The notes under the pieces are model-generated. The model did no database searches. It had not been told where the DNA came from and saw only the letters and a list, made by a program, of their open reading frames with translations. A stretch of DNA of 64,000 bases from Promerops cafer. Taxonomy: Eukaryota; Chordata; Aves; Passeriformes; Nectariniidae. The number at the start of each line of letters is the position of its first letter. Positions within the stretch are counted from its first letter, which is position 1. The translations under genes were made by a program, and so were the position numbers. The stretch is from assembly GCA_013398275.1 (NCBI GenBank), contig VZSE01006228.1:62001-126000 (forward strand), written 5' to 3'. Positions 49,256 through 63,600 of this stretch are shown one piece after another.

Positions 49256-52200
49256 GTGAGTGATTCAGACTTGGAAAATTTAGAGGAATTTAGATAATAA
49301 TTACACTTCAAATCAGTTCTTGCACTTCTGAAGTTTTTTTCACTGCTTACTGGAGGGAAAACAAGACTTCTTGTCTGTATTCACAAATATGGATCAAGCA
49401 TTTGTGTATGTGTGACCAGAGCCAGGCTTAGGTGTGCTCTGACAACTGCCATGAACAGTGACAGACCCTCTTTCTTGCAGTTATTTTCTCCTTCATCCTC
49501 TCTCCCTTAAGAAAATGAGGTTGAAAATTATTTCTGTCTGTAAATATTTCTGGCAAGGACTAAGTAAAATTGACTAAAAGCACATTACATCAAGTTTCTA
49601 CTTTTATATAGAAATTTAATGCATTTCTTTTAACAGATAGTAATTTTAAATTAAAAAATAATTAAATGGTGATGTTTGTTCAAATAAAGGGCCAGGTTCT
49701 CATTTGATTCCAGTCACCTTTCTTGTGATGACCACTGTGGATCCAGGTTACATCACATAAGAACACTCACCAGTATTTTCAGCAGTTTAAAACCTAAATA
49801 TTATTTTTAAAAAGAGATGAACATTATAGTTTATTTTAAAAAATAATGAAAATGTGTGAATAAACATTCACACAAGGCTCAGCAGGATCCTAGGTGATTT
49901 GAAAATCCACATGCATAAACATGTTTTCCTATAATGCATTTTATAACTTTCTTTCTGTTTTAAATTGAAAGCTTAAGAGTGCTGAGGGAAACATGGTTCT
50001 CATGTTTCTCCCGAAAAGCAATATACTGAAGACCTTATAAAACAACAAATTCTTATTTTTCTAATATGCTGAAGATAGCACAGTGAGATAGTTCTGGCCC
50101 TCATTTTTATCTTTCTTTGAACCCACAAATGCATTAAGTGTAGAATTTTATTTCTTCTTTTTTGTCGCAATTGTCAGTCATATTTCTTCAGTGCATTCAG
50201 TAAGACTGAAATTTTAAATTAATTCAGAGAACTTTACCATGTAATCTCATTGTCTGTATGATAAATACCTATAATTACTCTGAAATATTGCATGTTTCTG
50301 CACTTTATCAGAATGAACAATTGCAAGGCCCAAATTTCTGCCTTTGGGTACTTGATCTTTAATCACATTTGAAATTTGTGACAGCTACTTTCATTGTATG
50401 AAATGGAGAATTTGCTTATGTTACAATATGTATGTCAAGATCCCTAGTTTTCTGCTTTCAAGTGAGAGACCTTCAAAATGGTAGTATCAGAATCAAGCTT
50501 TCCATGTTAAACTTGGTGGAAGTTGTAGATACTTGCTGTTCTGCTAAAAAGTTCCCTAGAAGTATTCATTATTTATAATTTCTGAATTTATTTTCTAAAT
50601 ACTTTGCATGACTGCACATACAATTGCTCAGTCTTTAAAAAAATAATGTTTGGTTGAGCTAAAACAAGATTTTAGCCCAGAAATACATTGGCTGATTTTT
50701 CAGAATAATTTTATATTCTTTATTTTTACAATAATGCATGAAGATTATTAAAGTTTTAGAAATTGTATTTTCAAATCAGCATACTTCTTATAAAGCTAAA
50801 AATTAGAGTAGAATCCTCAGTGATTTTTCATCTTCAGACATGCAAGAAAATTTCATATTGGTGCGTAAAAATTTTTAGAGAGAGAAAAATGAATACAGAA
50901 AGAGAGTTGCTTTAAGTAAGAGCACTTCCTTAGCCTTTCTTTTCAGGGGCACAACTTACATTTTCCTTTAAGTGACTTTTTAGATGCCACATAGAGGGTT
51001 GTTGTGGGATTGTATCTATGTGCTCTTGCAAACTGATTAAACATTTCCTAAAGCCTACTGATACACAAAGGATGGGGCTTATGGCTACTGGGGAAGATAT
51101 TAGCTGTGCAAACAGAGCTTGAGTTTCACAAAGGGGAGGGCGGATGAACTCTTTGGCCTCATCAGACTGTCCGGGTTAGATAAATACTTACATAGATGTT
51201 CATTCTGGATTCCTTCTCTAGCACGGTTTTCACACAAACCTACGCATCTCATTTTTACACACAGAAAAAAAAAGGTGTACGAATGGTACAAACATGGTAC
51301 GAATTTCTCTGTGGCATAATTTGGTTTACTTCATTAGTGTACATGTGAGCTGGCTTTGGTCATTTCTGTGCTCCTGTATGATTTTGTGGAGCGCTGAACT
51401 GCTCAGTTTGGCACTCGCTGGACAATGTGTGCCATCAGCAGTGTGTACTTAGCTGTGCTGATGTGTAAATCTGCTGGTGGTCTGGGGTCTCAAGTAGGTG
51501 CATCAGCCACAACTGGAATTTTTTTCCTACATTCCGCTGTTCTCCGTCGTTCCTTCCTCCTTGAAAATTGCTCTGAACACTTTATAATAAAGTACTTTTT
51601 AAATATCAGTTTCATCAGGAAAGCATGATGTTTTAATGAAGGAAACTGAAAAAAAAATTAGACCTGTCATTAAAGGTAGATGTCAAGACTTTTAATTGTC
51701 TCTGGTTAACAAATACGAAATTCTGAGCTTAGATTCTGAATTTAAAAGGATTTTTAATGTCTATTGAAGAGGCATTATTTTAAAAAAATTATGCTTTAAG
51801 CCAGAATATATTTAAAGTATTTACAAATATGTTTTGTAAATACAATCTAATGGTGCCAAAGCTGGGTACCTGATAACACTTGGGTCTTAGAGTTCACCTG
51901 CAGTAGTGTTTTAGTTTCTTCTGTTTGCACAAGATGAAGAAATAACTAGCTCAAGAGATCTCAGTATTAATCAAAGATAAATTATGTAAGACCTTAGGTC
52001 TTTTCTTTCTCTTTACATAATATTCATGTTACTTTCTGAGAATCACAGGTAATGGGAAACAGCATATTTTCATTGATCAAGCTAGTCTACATGATATGTA
52101 AATTGTGCAAGAGATAAGATTGTTATCTTCTGTTCATCTCATAGGTAGAATAAGGACATGGATAAGTAATTTCTCATTATGCTGCATTTACCAATGGAGA

Positions 52201-55200
52201 ACAGATCTTCACTGCAATAAGGGAGCACCCAGCCAGGTTTAGAACTTTTCTGTTAAATCTTCTTTTGTTTCACATTTCTTGCAACATTCTCCTCAGGGAA
52301 GAGATTGTGTTTTCCTTCGTGTCCCTACAATGCCTTCTTTTTCTAATGCCTCCAGGAACTTCTGGAGAGACAACTCATAATAACATGCCTGCTAAGAAAT
52401 GAAGCAGAATAAGACAGCTTCTCAATAGCTGGGCATACTAGTGAAAACAGAGATCCAGAAAACAACTAAAACCAGGCACTGAGCTGGTTTTGTGGCTCTA
52501 ATGGTTTACATCACTCCTCAGCTTTAAACTGCCTACCTGGCTGAATTGTGACTCCTTGAAAATTTGTTAAACTTCTACGGGATTTCCTGCCAGGGCATTT
52601 TCTATTAACAGAACCAATTAGAAGTGTAATAGGTAATTTTTGAAAATAATAGGGGCAGAACAGATGAAAGGGATTGCTTGGAGGTAATAGCAGGCATTCA
52701 AATCAGATATTTGCAGGATGGCCTGCTATGGTCCCAGAGTGGTGGACTTTGGCTGCTCTTCACATGGGAGAGCACACGGCTGCCTGTCTGCATACTCCTC
52801 CTGCAGCTACATGTGCATTGGCCTGTTCTGCTGCTCTGAGCTTCAGGCAGTGGTGTGTGCCTCAGGCTCACTACCCGAGGGATTTTCACTTTTCTAAAAT
52901 GCAGAAGTTAGCCGGGAGCTTTCTCAGAAGCAGGTTTCTTGGAAAAAAAGCGTTCCACTTATTAGCCCAGGCTTTCTGGCGATGGGTTTAAGACTGTTCT
53001 TGCTGGGATTGTTTGCAGTTCTCTGTAAATGTCATTATTCTGACTGGTCCTGAATGTGCCTTTTAATCACATTCCTAAAGAAAATTGTCTGGTTTCACCA
53101 ACTGCACCTCAGGAAGAAACTCCACTCCAGCAGGACTTCTCAGAAGGAGGGAGAGCGGGATCCGCTGGTAGAGCAGACACACAGGCAGGTCCACACACCT
53201 ACCTCTGCATGAAATTATTTCTGTCTCCCTGCTAAAGCCATGCTGAGGGCAGGTTCCTGGGTGTGGAGAGCCCACACAGGCAGAGACACCACTACACCAG
53301 GCTGGGAGCAGGGCTGACAGAGACAGAAGTGATCATCCCAGGGAGCACACCCTGAAAAGGGGTCTCTGCAGCATCCTCCCCCTTGTAAATTACCTGGTTT
53401 GTCTCTTTCTTTTTGCTAATTCAATTTAAATAAAAAAGTTATTCAGTGGCAGCCAACTGGATCTTTTGAAATCTTGTCATTTTTGTACTGTTGAGTTGTC
53501 CAGCTTCCATGATTGTCACTATGTGTGGATATGTGTGTGCTGACACATCTCTCTATTTTGACAAGTTGTAAGACTATTTGCTGATAGTTTTTTTTCTGCC
53601 TATTTGCTGAATTTGTTTTTTCCTCGCTGTGAGCAGGCATCATGAAGATGTTTACCCGCAGCAAGAAAGTGAAAATTTGTTTCACATTCGTGAGAAATAC
53701 TGCCCAGTGTTTCAGTAAATACAGCTCTTGCTTTATATTTAAAGTTTGTTCTTAACTGCTTTTTCTACTTGTGGTTCTACAGTTGCAGCTCTTTTTTATT
53801 ACCATCTTTAGTTTAGGTTTCAGTACTCCATGTCGTCTGTCACTTTAATTTAACTGTATTGCTTATTCATTCAAATAATTGCATCTGCTAAGGATTCATT
53901 ACTCTGTCTTGACATTTACGTCAGGTCTTCTATGTACTTGACTGTTTTTTCTGCTGAAATTAAAAGACCTTAAGATACAGTGTTTCTTCTACTGTCTCTA
54001 GATTTTCTGTGAATCCTCTAGACCTGTGGTCTCCCTCTCCACCTGACAAATTGTTTAATGCTGTGTATACACTGCAAATTTAGAGTATATACTGGTGAAA
54101 GACTGGTATGTATATCCTACATGCCAGACGTGCCATAATCTATTTGTGTGAAGCTTTTCAGCATAGCATGCCTGTGTTGGTTCCAACACTGTAAATTTTC
54201 CCCCTATGTTTTCTTAATTTATTTTAGAAACACTGTGTTTTCCTCAGGAAAAGTAGTTCCCCAGACTTCATTAGTAAAAATCCCCTAGTCAAAAACGTGT
54301 CAAATATTGATTTTTACTCCAAGAATAGGAAAAACATTTTATGTAAAATAAACTCCAAATTTGGGTAGTGCAGTCACTTAGCTGTATCTGCATGTCTTTT
54401 CTCTAAGAATAACTCATTTTTCCTTAGTTCTAAACTTTATAGGTTGTTTCAAAACTAGTATAGTCAGAGAAATACCAGCAGAAATGCTGTGATGTGGCTG
54501 TGCCCAAGAGTATAAAATATTTCTTATTCTGGAAGAGAACTTTTTAAATAGGACATCTAGTTTTAGAGGGCATTTGGCACAGGAGGATAGTAGTTGCATT
54601 TTGTAAGCTCTTATAAGTTTTGGTTCTTGTATAAAGCAGTCCTTCCATATGCATTATTTGAACCTGCTTATGAGAATGGTGTGAGTAGGTTTGGCTCAAC
54701 TGAAATGGGGAAGAAGCCCACACTGGGGATTAAGCTGTGTGGTCAAAATTCAGTATCTCTTCAGTACTACTCATAAATACTCAGGCAACATATTAAATAC
54801 AGTAAATTTTCAGCCATAGAGATGGGCTTCCTCTCATCTAACTTGACTTATCTATGGGTCTGAGCCAGCTGATTAAATGACCTCACAGTGGCAAAACTAG
54901 CTGTTTGTATCATCCTAGAGGAGTTGTCAGAAATGTATGAGCTCAGGCATGCCGTGTATGGTTCAATCTCTCTCTCCACTGATGGATGAGGGAACCCAGA
55001 CCACTAGATAAGTAACTCCCAGATGAATGAATCAGGGGAGATATATCCCAACCAAGAAGGTCAGGGGAGAGAAGAGACTGTGATAAAAGAAAAAATTGCA
55101 AAATAATACTTTTTTTTTTTAAATTTGCCTGTGGGAAAAATTATCTTTCCTCAACCACAGCCATGTGTAATTTTTTTGGCACTAAGCCTACGATGGGACT

Positions 55201-57240
55201 AGTGAAACAGGCTAATCATATAACCAGAAAAAAAACTTAGTTATTTAGTATTAGCTGAGAAGCGTTACATTAGGCATATTTTTATATCACCACTAAAGGT
55301 TTCCATTGCTGATCTTCTTAGAAGAGGGAGCCTCTTTTCAGTTAAAGAAAGGCCTGTATTAGAACACACCAGCAGCTGCCAGTTAATCTTCATGTTCTGT
55401 TTCGGGGCAAACTGATAAGGAAGCAAAAACTCTAAAAAACTTGTTGCCAAGGGTAACTCTGCTTTTTGACAGTGGAATCCTTTAGTAATACCAAAGACCC
55501 CAGTGTGAAAATACAAAGGGACTCCAGTTTAAGAGACTGATTGATTGGAAGCCAGAAGGGCAGCTTGTAGCCTGCAGTACCTAAATGAGGGCACTGATTT
55601 TTAACTTGAGTGATATCAGACAGTAACTGCTTGTTACTCTCTGGCCTGAACTTTTACATTTTGCTAAATGTGATAACTCTAGCAAATTGCATCATGCAGC
55701 CTGACATAAACAAATGTTCTATATTTTCCCATGCATTCCCCTACCAAGCAATTTCAGCCCCAGTAAATTAGATTGGCAACCAAACAATCATCTTACGCTG
55801 CAGAGCTTGTAAGCTATCTGCCCTTTGATCTGCAGGGCTGGCTCTTCAGTGCAAGCCTGAATTGGCCCATTAGGCTTTGCAGTGCTAAAGATTCATGTAA
55901 CTGAACAGGCTGAAAATTAAAAGTTTCCCAAGCACTGTCTGAGGAAATAACAGAAATACATTATTCTCTCATATTCTGCTAAATTATTTCATATGCAAAA
56001 TTTTTTAAGGTATTATTCCATTCTGTGATCACAGATTAAATTATATATGACCACAGATTTTACTGTCGTACCAAACTTTATATTTCTTACATATTTTTAT
56101 TTTGCAGTAGTCTTCTTTCATTTCACTTATGTATTTTAACTATAAGAATTCTTAAATTATGCAGTTATTGCTGCATTATTTATTCCATACTTGGCCTGCA
56201 AAAAAACCTACTTTATTTCTGTCATCAGCAAAGTTGAATGTCTAGTTAATTTAATCCATTTTCTTCGATTTTTGCTTTCTAAATAAAAACAGCATCCATC
56301 CATTATGGCAATGTATTGACCATGCCAGCAGGTGGTAGGACAATATGTGTGCTGTGTGATTTTTTGGTTCATAAAAGTCACATGATAGCAGCCTTATTTT
56401 AAAATGTGACCAAAAGTAATCATGGAAAAGGAAAAAGTATAATTTTTTTAAGATCTCTGAGTTTTACCTCCCAGTTCTGGGAGGATTTGTTGGGTGATCT
56501 TCAGAAGGCCATTGCTATTGGTTAACCCCATTTTTTCTTGTGCCATTTCTTTATTTTTTCTTCCTCATCCGTAGCTTTATACATGATTTTAAAGTAAACC
56601 TATGACGAGGTGATGCACTGAAAAGGTAAGAAAATTGTCTGCAGCCAAACAACCAGCACTTCTTACCATAGCAGGCAACAAAACACTTCAGAGCAGCATT
56701 GGGCCTTAGATGAGCAGTTACAAAGCACCTTTTGTGCAAATACCAGAACAGCAGGCTCTTAGGTAGTAAAATCTCTCTTGATGGGGCTTGTGTGGATGGA
56801 TCACAAAACAAACCTAGCTTGGTCCTACTAGCATCTTGGCATTGTTTCTGAAGATCAACCTTCTAATTCAGAAAAATCACATTGTGCCAGCATCTTAAAC
56901 AAATTATCAATTATTCAAAATTTCAATTATTCAACGTTTCAATTATTATTTCAATTACACAAATTGCTCCAATGGTATTTAAATGAAGCAGAACTTTCTA
57001 TTCTGATCTAATTGAAGTATTTCTCTTCAGTACCAATCTTTTAATCTGCAACCCCAGGTACTAGTGGTAGTTTTCAGAAAATGATATTATGACTCTCTTC
57101 ATCTTTGCTTTCACTCGCAATACACAGTAGTCATAGCTATGAACAGAGCATAAATTCATAAACTCCACATTAGTAACCATGGGAAAATAGACAGACAATG
57201 GTCAGAAAAGGCCTCTCCACCATGTCCACACATAGCAGAC
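49256..57240 (+). other. MOXD1 intron 4, first part
   Basis: AT-rich intron with no exon found. An imperfect short tandem repeat built on TTTCAATTATT lies at about 56908-56968. The segment 55680-55980 is less repetitive and more balanced in composition than its surroundings, but nothing specific can be assigned. Confidence 0.6.
56908..56968. repeat. Short imperfect tandem repeat, CAATTATT units
   Basis: Four degenerate units of about 12-17 bases starting CAATTATTC, CAATTATTC, CAATTATTA and CAATTACAC, each preceded by a T- or A-rich spacer. Confidence 0.7.
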
Positions 57241-58174
57241 TGTATTGGGTTTGCATGGCTATATTTTGGTGGCAGAGCAGCTACAGGGTTGGCTTCTGTG
57301 AGAAGGCACCAGAAGCTTCCTCCATTGTCCAATCCCTGGTGGCTGCAGGGTGGACAAGCTGCTGGCCAAGGCTGGGCCCATCAGAAATGGTGGGAACACC
57401 TCTGTTATAACAGATTTAAGAAGAAGAAAAAAAAGTTATTGTGCAGATGTAATTGTGGCCAGTGAATAGCAGAATGAGAACACGCAAGAGGAACAACTAT
57501 TCAGACCCCAAGGTCAGTGAAGAAGGAGGGGCAGGAGCTGCTCCAGGTCTTGGAGCTGAGATTCCACTGCAGCCCCCAGTGCAGACCATGGTGAAGCAGG
57601 TGTGCCCCTGCAGGCCATGGAGGATCACAGGGATGCAGAGATCCACCTGCAGCCTGTGGAGGAGCCCACACTGGAGCAGCTGGATGTCTGAGAGGAGGCT
57701 GTGAACATGGGGTAGATGTGCTGGAGCAGGCTCCAGGCAGGGGCCTGCAGACACATGGAGAGAGGAGCCCACACTGGAGCAGGTTTCCTGGTAGGACTTG
57801 TCACCCTGTGGGGAACCTACGCTGGAGCAGGCTGTGCCTGCAGGACTGCACCCTGTGGAAGAATGACCCACATTGGAGCAGTTTATGGAGAACAGTTGCC
57901 CATGGGATGGACTCACACTGGAGAAGCTCATGGAGGACTGTCACCCATGACAGGGACCCCACACTGGAGCAGGAGAAAGACTCCTCTCCCTGAGCAGTGG
58001 GAGGAACAAGGTGTGATGAACTGACCATAATCCCCTTTCCCCATCTTCCTGCGCTGCTGTGACCTTTCTATTACTGTGTCTTAAGCTGCTGGGACTGAAA
58101 CTGCGTCTTTCTGTTTTATGAAGTGCCAATCACAGTTTTGGTTTCTAGATAATTGCTATGGGATAATTTTAATG
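57241..58174 (+). mobile_element. Endogenous-retrovirus LTR, TGTATTGGG type, 3' end unclear
   Basis: Opens TGTATTGGGTTTGCATGGCT, followed by GGTGGCAGAGCAGCTACAGG and a CTCTGTTATAACAGATTTAA promoter-like stretch, as in passerine ERV LTRs. From 57667 it carries an imperfect tandem repeat with the core CACACTGGAGCAG. GCAGAC precedes the element (57235-57240) and recurs at 58174-58179, a possible target duplication, but the 3' end lacks a clear CA terminus. Open frames on both strands here are repeat artefacts. Confidence 0.75.
57600..57980 (+). repeat. ~50-bp imperfect tandem repeat inside the LTR
   Basis: The core CACACTGGAGCAG or a close variant recurs near 57667, 57770, 57819, 57869, 57914 and 57960, so the period is about 46-50 bases after the first interval. 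Each unit also carries a CCTGTGGA- or CATGGAGGA-like segment. Confidence 0.8.
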
Positions 58175-59959
58175 CAGACTTTAAAAGAACCATGTAATCT
58201 GAAAATAGCCCTTGCTATGTGGCTTCCTGCATGTGTTGATGGGTGATGAAATCCTGCAAAAGTTTATACCAGGATCTGACTCTGGGTGAGAAAATGTGGA
58301 AATAGTATTAATGTGATTACTTAACTGCATTTATTTTGTAAGCCCTCTTATGTTTGTATATTGACTGGTAAATATAAATTTTTAGAGGGTTATGAGCAAC
58401 AGTTCCTGAGTGTTGCTATGGAGGCTATCATGTCAAAATCAGGAGCCTTGCTCTTACTTTGTCCCTGCTTTCCCTTCAAACTGAAGGTGCCTGGGTGTGC
58501 AGGTCGGTGGCTCTCTAGGAGCTCAGTGTCCGAATGCCTAAGGTTTTTCTCACATATGGTCCCTTTTGGTAGCCCCTCAGAAGTCAGCATGTCATTTTCA
58601 GAAAACATGTTTCCTGGTAGTGTATTTCTGTATGTGCAAAACAAGAAGGGGACACACTGTCAATTCTCAGGTGTTCTGTCTTCAGGCAAAGCTGTGCGCT
58701 CACTCCCAAGCAGGAGGAGAAAAAGCATAAAGTTATTTAGCTGCACGATTGAGGGAATTGTTTTGCAGTTCTACAATAGAATTAAAACCTCTGCCATTGC
58801 GGCCTCAAAGAAATAGACATTGCTGTGCAAGAATGGTGATTCCATGAACAAATGGGAGTACCTTCACTGACTTTATTATTTATACTATTCAAATTATATG
58901 TTCCTCTTGAATAAATATAAACTCTTTATTGGCTACCCATTTTGGCCTTGGACCTGAAACATATTTGGTTACTTATTACTTCATTATGATATTGTTTTCA
59001 TAAGGAAGTAACGATGTTCATGATTAATTGCCAATTAATTCTGCTTGAATGTGTCAACTGTGCTGAGACACTATGGCCATCCTGAAGACCACAACCACTG
59101 CCAGTGGCTCTGCTGCTTAGGAGTACAATGAGTGTACTGCCAGGATGCATAACCAAATGAAACATGTTTTTGCTTGACCTGAGCTTTTTATGAGATTGCT
59201 CCTCAGGGTTATACTTTTTAACTATTACTAAATGCATTATCTTAAATCTTTAGGCATACGTCAGGCAGAAACAATGTTTTATTGGTATTTCTTTGAGGTA
59301 TACTTCTTTTGGATTTAGTCTAAATTACTATAATTCTTTAAAGTCTGCAACTCTTTATGACTGGCAGAGTTCCAGGTAATTAATTAGGAATAAGAACTTA
59401 AGAATGGGCATGATGACAGAGTGAACAAGAAGTCCTAAACCCATCTCTAACTCTTGTTTTCAAATGTTTAGGCTTATTGTTTATTATGTTTTTTGATTCC
59501 TCTTTCTTAATTAAAATATTTAAGTTGTTCGGCAGAGTGACCTGCACAAATTCTGGAAGTACAGTGTAATTACTAGTAGCACTATATGGGGATAGAAGGA
59601 TTTATGTAAATTTAGACATATAGCCTTCTCTCCAAGCTAAAAGCACAGCAACCCTTAAATTCTACCTGAAAGTACATATTGCTTTCCAATAAAAATTCTA
59701 AAGCTTAAAACAGAGATATGGTAATTACTTCTTAATGCTGTATACTAATAAAACCTAAATAAGAGCCTTAGCTGAACAACACAGTCACAGAGTAAACAAA
59801 TCCTTTTTTTACATCAAGAACAGGAAATATCTGTGCTTTGAATAAGATTTTCCATTCACGTGGTGAGGACCTTTCCTCCTCAGTGAAGTTAGAATTTTTG
59901 TTCTACATTTAAAAGAATACCCCAAACCTGGTAAGCCCAAATGCCAACAATACAGCTTA

Positions 59960-59960
<1 letters not shown>

Positions 59961-59997
<37 letters not shown>
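59961..59997. repeat. (ATCA)n microsatellite
   Basis: Nine perfect ATCA tetranucleotide units in a row. Likely polymorphic in length. Confidence 0.97.
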
Positions 59998-60540
59998 GTA
60001 ACATTGTTATTTCAAATTAAAATTATGTCCTGTATTTGAATCTCACTTTGGAAAAAAAGAAACCCTCCACACATATTAAATACAAATCACACAAATTTCA
60101 ATGCCTTAAATTGCATGGAAGTTTCAGTCTGGAAGATTTCCATCCTCCAAGTAAACCTTACCTAATCACATTATGAGATTAGGGCTGGTTTCTGTTGCCT
60201 GGGCCTTTTTCTTGTCTACATCTCTTTTTTTATTTAAATACAAAAATCAAGAGCTGTCACTAAATGCTCAGGTTATATTTTTCTCCAGCTGGAAGGTATG
60301 AAAAATGTGTATGAGAATAAATTGGGTTAACATTTTTACCTTTGAAGGACAATTCAAGTTAAGCAGTAATGCTCCCTGTTGTACCTCAGATGTAATCATC
60401 CCTGATGACCATGAGGGAACCAGAAGCAGTGGCTTTGTTCTATTTCCTGCAATTAACTCACCAAAATATACACCTTTCTAAGTGGCACATAAACTCAGAA
60501 GCACTTAGAATAGAGAATGATTTAAAGGGATTTGTTAGAG

Positions 60541-60668
60541 GTGATGACTGAATTTAGGATCTGGATTGTACAGTGAGGAAAGCAGAAATGAGCACTAAGC
60601 TGTGGTGATGACTGAATTTAGGATCTGGATTGTACAGTGAGAAAAACAGAAATGAGCACTAAGCTGTG
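60541..60668. repeat. 64-bp tandem duplication, two copies
   Basis: The unit starting GTGATGACTGAATTTAGGAT occurs at 60541-60604 and again at 60605-60668 with only two A/G differences. It is a recent local duplication in MOXD1 intron 4. Confidence 0.95.
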
Positions 60669-63600
60669 TACGTGCAAATGATCTCAGGAAAGATTACAGC
60701 AGCTAGTCCATGCTAGACCACAGCCAGCTGAGCACTGGAAGTGTCTCTTTCAGCTCTAACTATTCTGTGGCATTAATTTAATGCTTTGTGACAGACGGGG
60801 TAGGGTGGAGGCATGGGAAGGGTGGTCCCTGCCTGACCCCAGAATGCCTTAACTCTCAGCTGAAAGTCTGCAGCAGATTCATGTCCCAGATGTGACACTG
60901 GTGTAGGCAGGCTCTTCTAGAAAAGTGAGATAGCTGTTCGGCTGTCAGCGTTAAAATCCTGGTCTGCCCTGCAGTCATGGACTTCAACATCTACCCCAGC
61001 TTAGAGGCGTGTTTCTAGCTCTTGTTTTAGCTCAGAACACCTCTGGGTTTTGTGCAAGAAGCACTGTTAGGCAGCAAATGTCTGGTGGTTTTCTTTCAGA
61101 GTATTTATAGGAAAATAAAGCCATATTACTGACAGTTTTTTTCTGGAATACATAGATTTTTTTTTCAGAAAAAAATCCTAACTTTATAAAGCCAAATATT
61201 TTAAGAATTTGCTTGTCTGAAGAAAAATCTAAAACCCTAAAAGTGATGTTTTACATAAATATTTGATCATTTCACAATTACACTTCTAAAAACTCAGAAA
61301 AAATCTTGATGAATTCTAATGAGAAAAAAATCATGTCACCCTTTGAAAATGTTTTCTGAGATAATTTTTTAATATATATGCTTGGTACACATTTTCAAAA
61401 GAAGTACAAAGACCAAAGCAATCAGTAAGAATGTAATAATTCTTCCTGATGAGGAGTACAGAAAGCAGAGACCCTATAACTTGGTCTTCTGTGAAAATTT
61501 TCAAGTCAACTCAGGCAGTACTCAGTTTCACAGCCATCACTTTTTGCTCTGAGTTAATCAGAGACATAGCAAGTTCATATAAATGAATTAACCAACCACA
61601 GACTAGAAATTCTCCTAGATGTAGCAGTGCTAGTATAAAAATCAGATTTTTACTCTCCATTTTGAGACTAAAGAATTACATTTTCTTCCCTGTGTCACCA
61701 CTGTCTACCTACACGAGGTGTTGTGTAAGGCTGCAGCCCTTTTCAGAATAATTTACATGGCAGTGTCTTTAAAATGTAAGATTAATCTGGAAATGCATGT
61801 TTGAGCCAGAAAAAAAGATCATTATTTTCTTTGACATTTTAGTGTGGAAACATTGCTGCAAGCAGATCAGAAACCTGTTTTATTTCCATATATAAAAATA
61901 CAGTCAGGTTTTTATTTTCTGACATTTGGTAGGTCGTATTTTCTAAATAGGGATATTGTGGTGAGACTGTAGATATATTTGAATAACTTTCATCATTTGT
62001 ACAAGCAGGCATAAAGAAGAAACCATGTTTATTACCATCAAAGAAATCAGAGCAAATAAAAAGGTAGAAAAACAGGAATAAGCAAGAAATACTTCCAGGA
62101 TTCTGGAGATGTTTTTAACTTGTAGGAAATCTAACTTCTTGGACCACTTGAACTGTTTGCATTTTCCTCCTGTTTAATACATCACACATTAGTATCTTGA
62201 CCCTGCTTATCATCAGCTTGAGATGGAAGGCACTGTTAGGTTAAAATTTTGGCTTCTTTTATAAGGAAAGAAAACCCAAAGCATATGACAGGGTTCAGAT
62301 TGTGCAATAGATAAAGTGATAATAGGAAACAGAGAAGAGAGGAAGAAAAATTGAGGATGAGTAAGCCAGCCCTGGCAGATATAAACATTTTCTTTGTTCA
62401 TGTGATGTCAGCCTGTTGACTAAAATGGGGCTTCTGTTAAAATGAGAGGTGAACAGCATATTTGTCATCTGGTTTAACATTATAATGACTAGAAAATTTT
62501 TTAATTTATATATTTTTTGAAAGCATTTTCACAGGTCCTAAGAGATTCAGTACCATGAAGGGAGCTCTGTAAAACCCCTCAGTCTGCCTGATGAGTACAA
62601 ACCAAGCACCATGACCATAACTCATACTTTTGGTTACAGAAGGCAGTGCCTTCACTTACATTTGAATGTGATATATTTTAAATACCTCCTTCCTTGGGAG
62701 GCCTGATTTGAAGTGCTGGCTATTTATAGTACATCTATTATTTTTTACCTCTGTTAGTGGGAGTCAGGTTCAGTTGCTCAGTTTGAAAGACTTTTTGGCC
62801 AAGCTTTCAAGAAGAGTGTAGAGGATGAAGCATAAAGCAAATGATCATGAATAATAAACCATGATCTTCTTCCTGCAGGTTTCATGAAAAACAGGAGAGG
62901 TTGTGCCTTGTTGCATGCACTTATGTTTTGCAATCCCAAACACTTTGTGCATTTTGGTGTAAGTGGATGTAGGGCTTTTTTTCTCCATGCCTCTGGCAGT
63001 TAGAAAATGTCAAGCAGAAAATGCACTTTGCCTGCAGGGGAAGAAGTCACCGAGGTGCCCGGTGGTGCAGTATCTCTGCAGGCTTATTCACAACACACCA
63101 GAGAGATGAACCCTGACAGCTGGGTCTTCCTTGCATGTCAGCAACAGTGAAAACTCCACAGATGAACCTCAAAGAATGAGGTAAAATGGGGAAGATAGGT
63201 AGTTATATGCATATTCCTTTTTAGTCTCAGTTTCTTTCTTTACTTCTTTGGCTAACAAGAGGTTGGTAGGAAGTGGCGAGGACAGAGGAAGGAAATACAT
63301 TTCACAGGTTTCCTCATAATTAATGAAACTGAAAGGTGGATTCTCATTTTCACTACAACCCATCTAAATTACTCAATTATTGATTATCTTATTGCTTGGC
63401 TCAAAGTGTCATTTTAGAGTCCCTTTGTAGTAAGAGACCAGAGCAAACAAGGCTGTGTATAAGTAAGAATCCAAATAAAGATTAGCTGTTCACTAAAATC
63501 TGCAGAGTTTAATGACTATTATCTACCATGCCTGTTTTATCACTTTTTTTTGTGTGTATTTCACTCCTTTACTCTAGTGGTCCACTTCAAATTTTCTTTC

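Noticed and set aside
57497..57931. 144-codon reverse-strand frame with repeated CSSVG
   Set aside because: It is a translation of the tandem repeat inside an LTR. The repetition comes from the DNA array, and overlapping frames exist on the other strand.
58361..58816. 151-codon open frame in MOXD1 intron 4
   Set aside because: No domain, signal peptide or family similarity that I recognise; no nearby promoter or splice context; compatible with chance in 64 kb.
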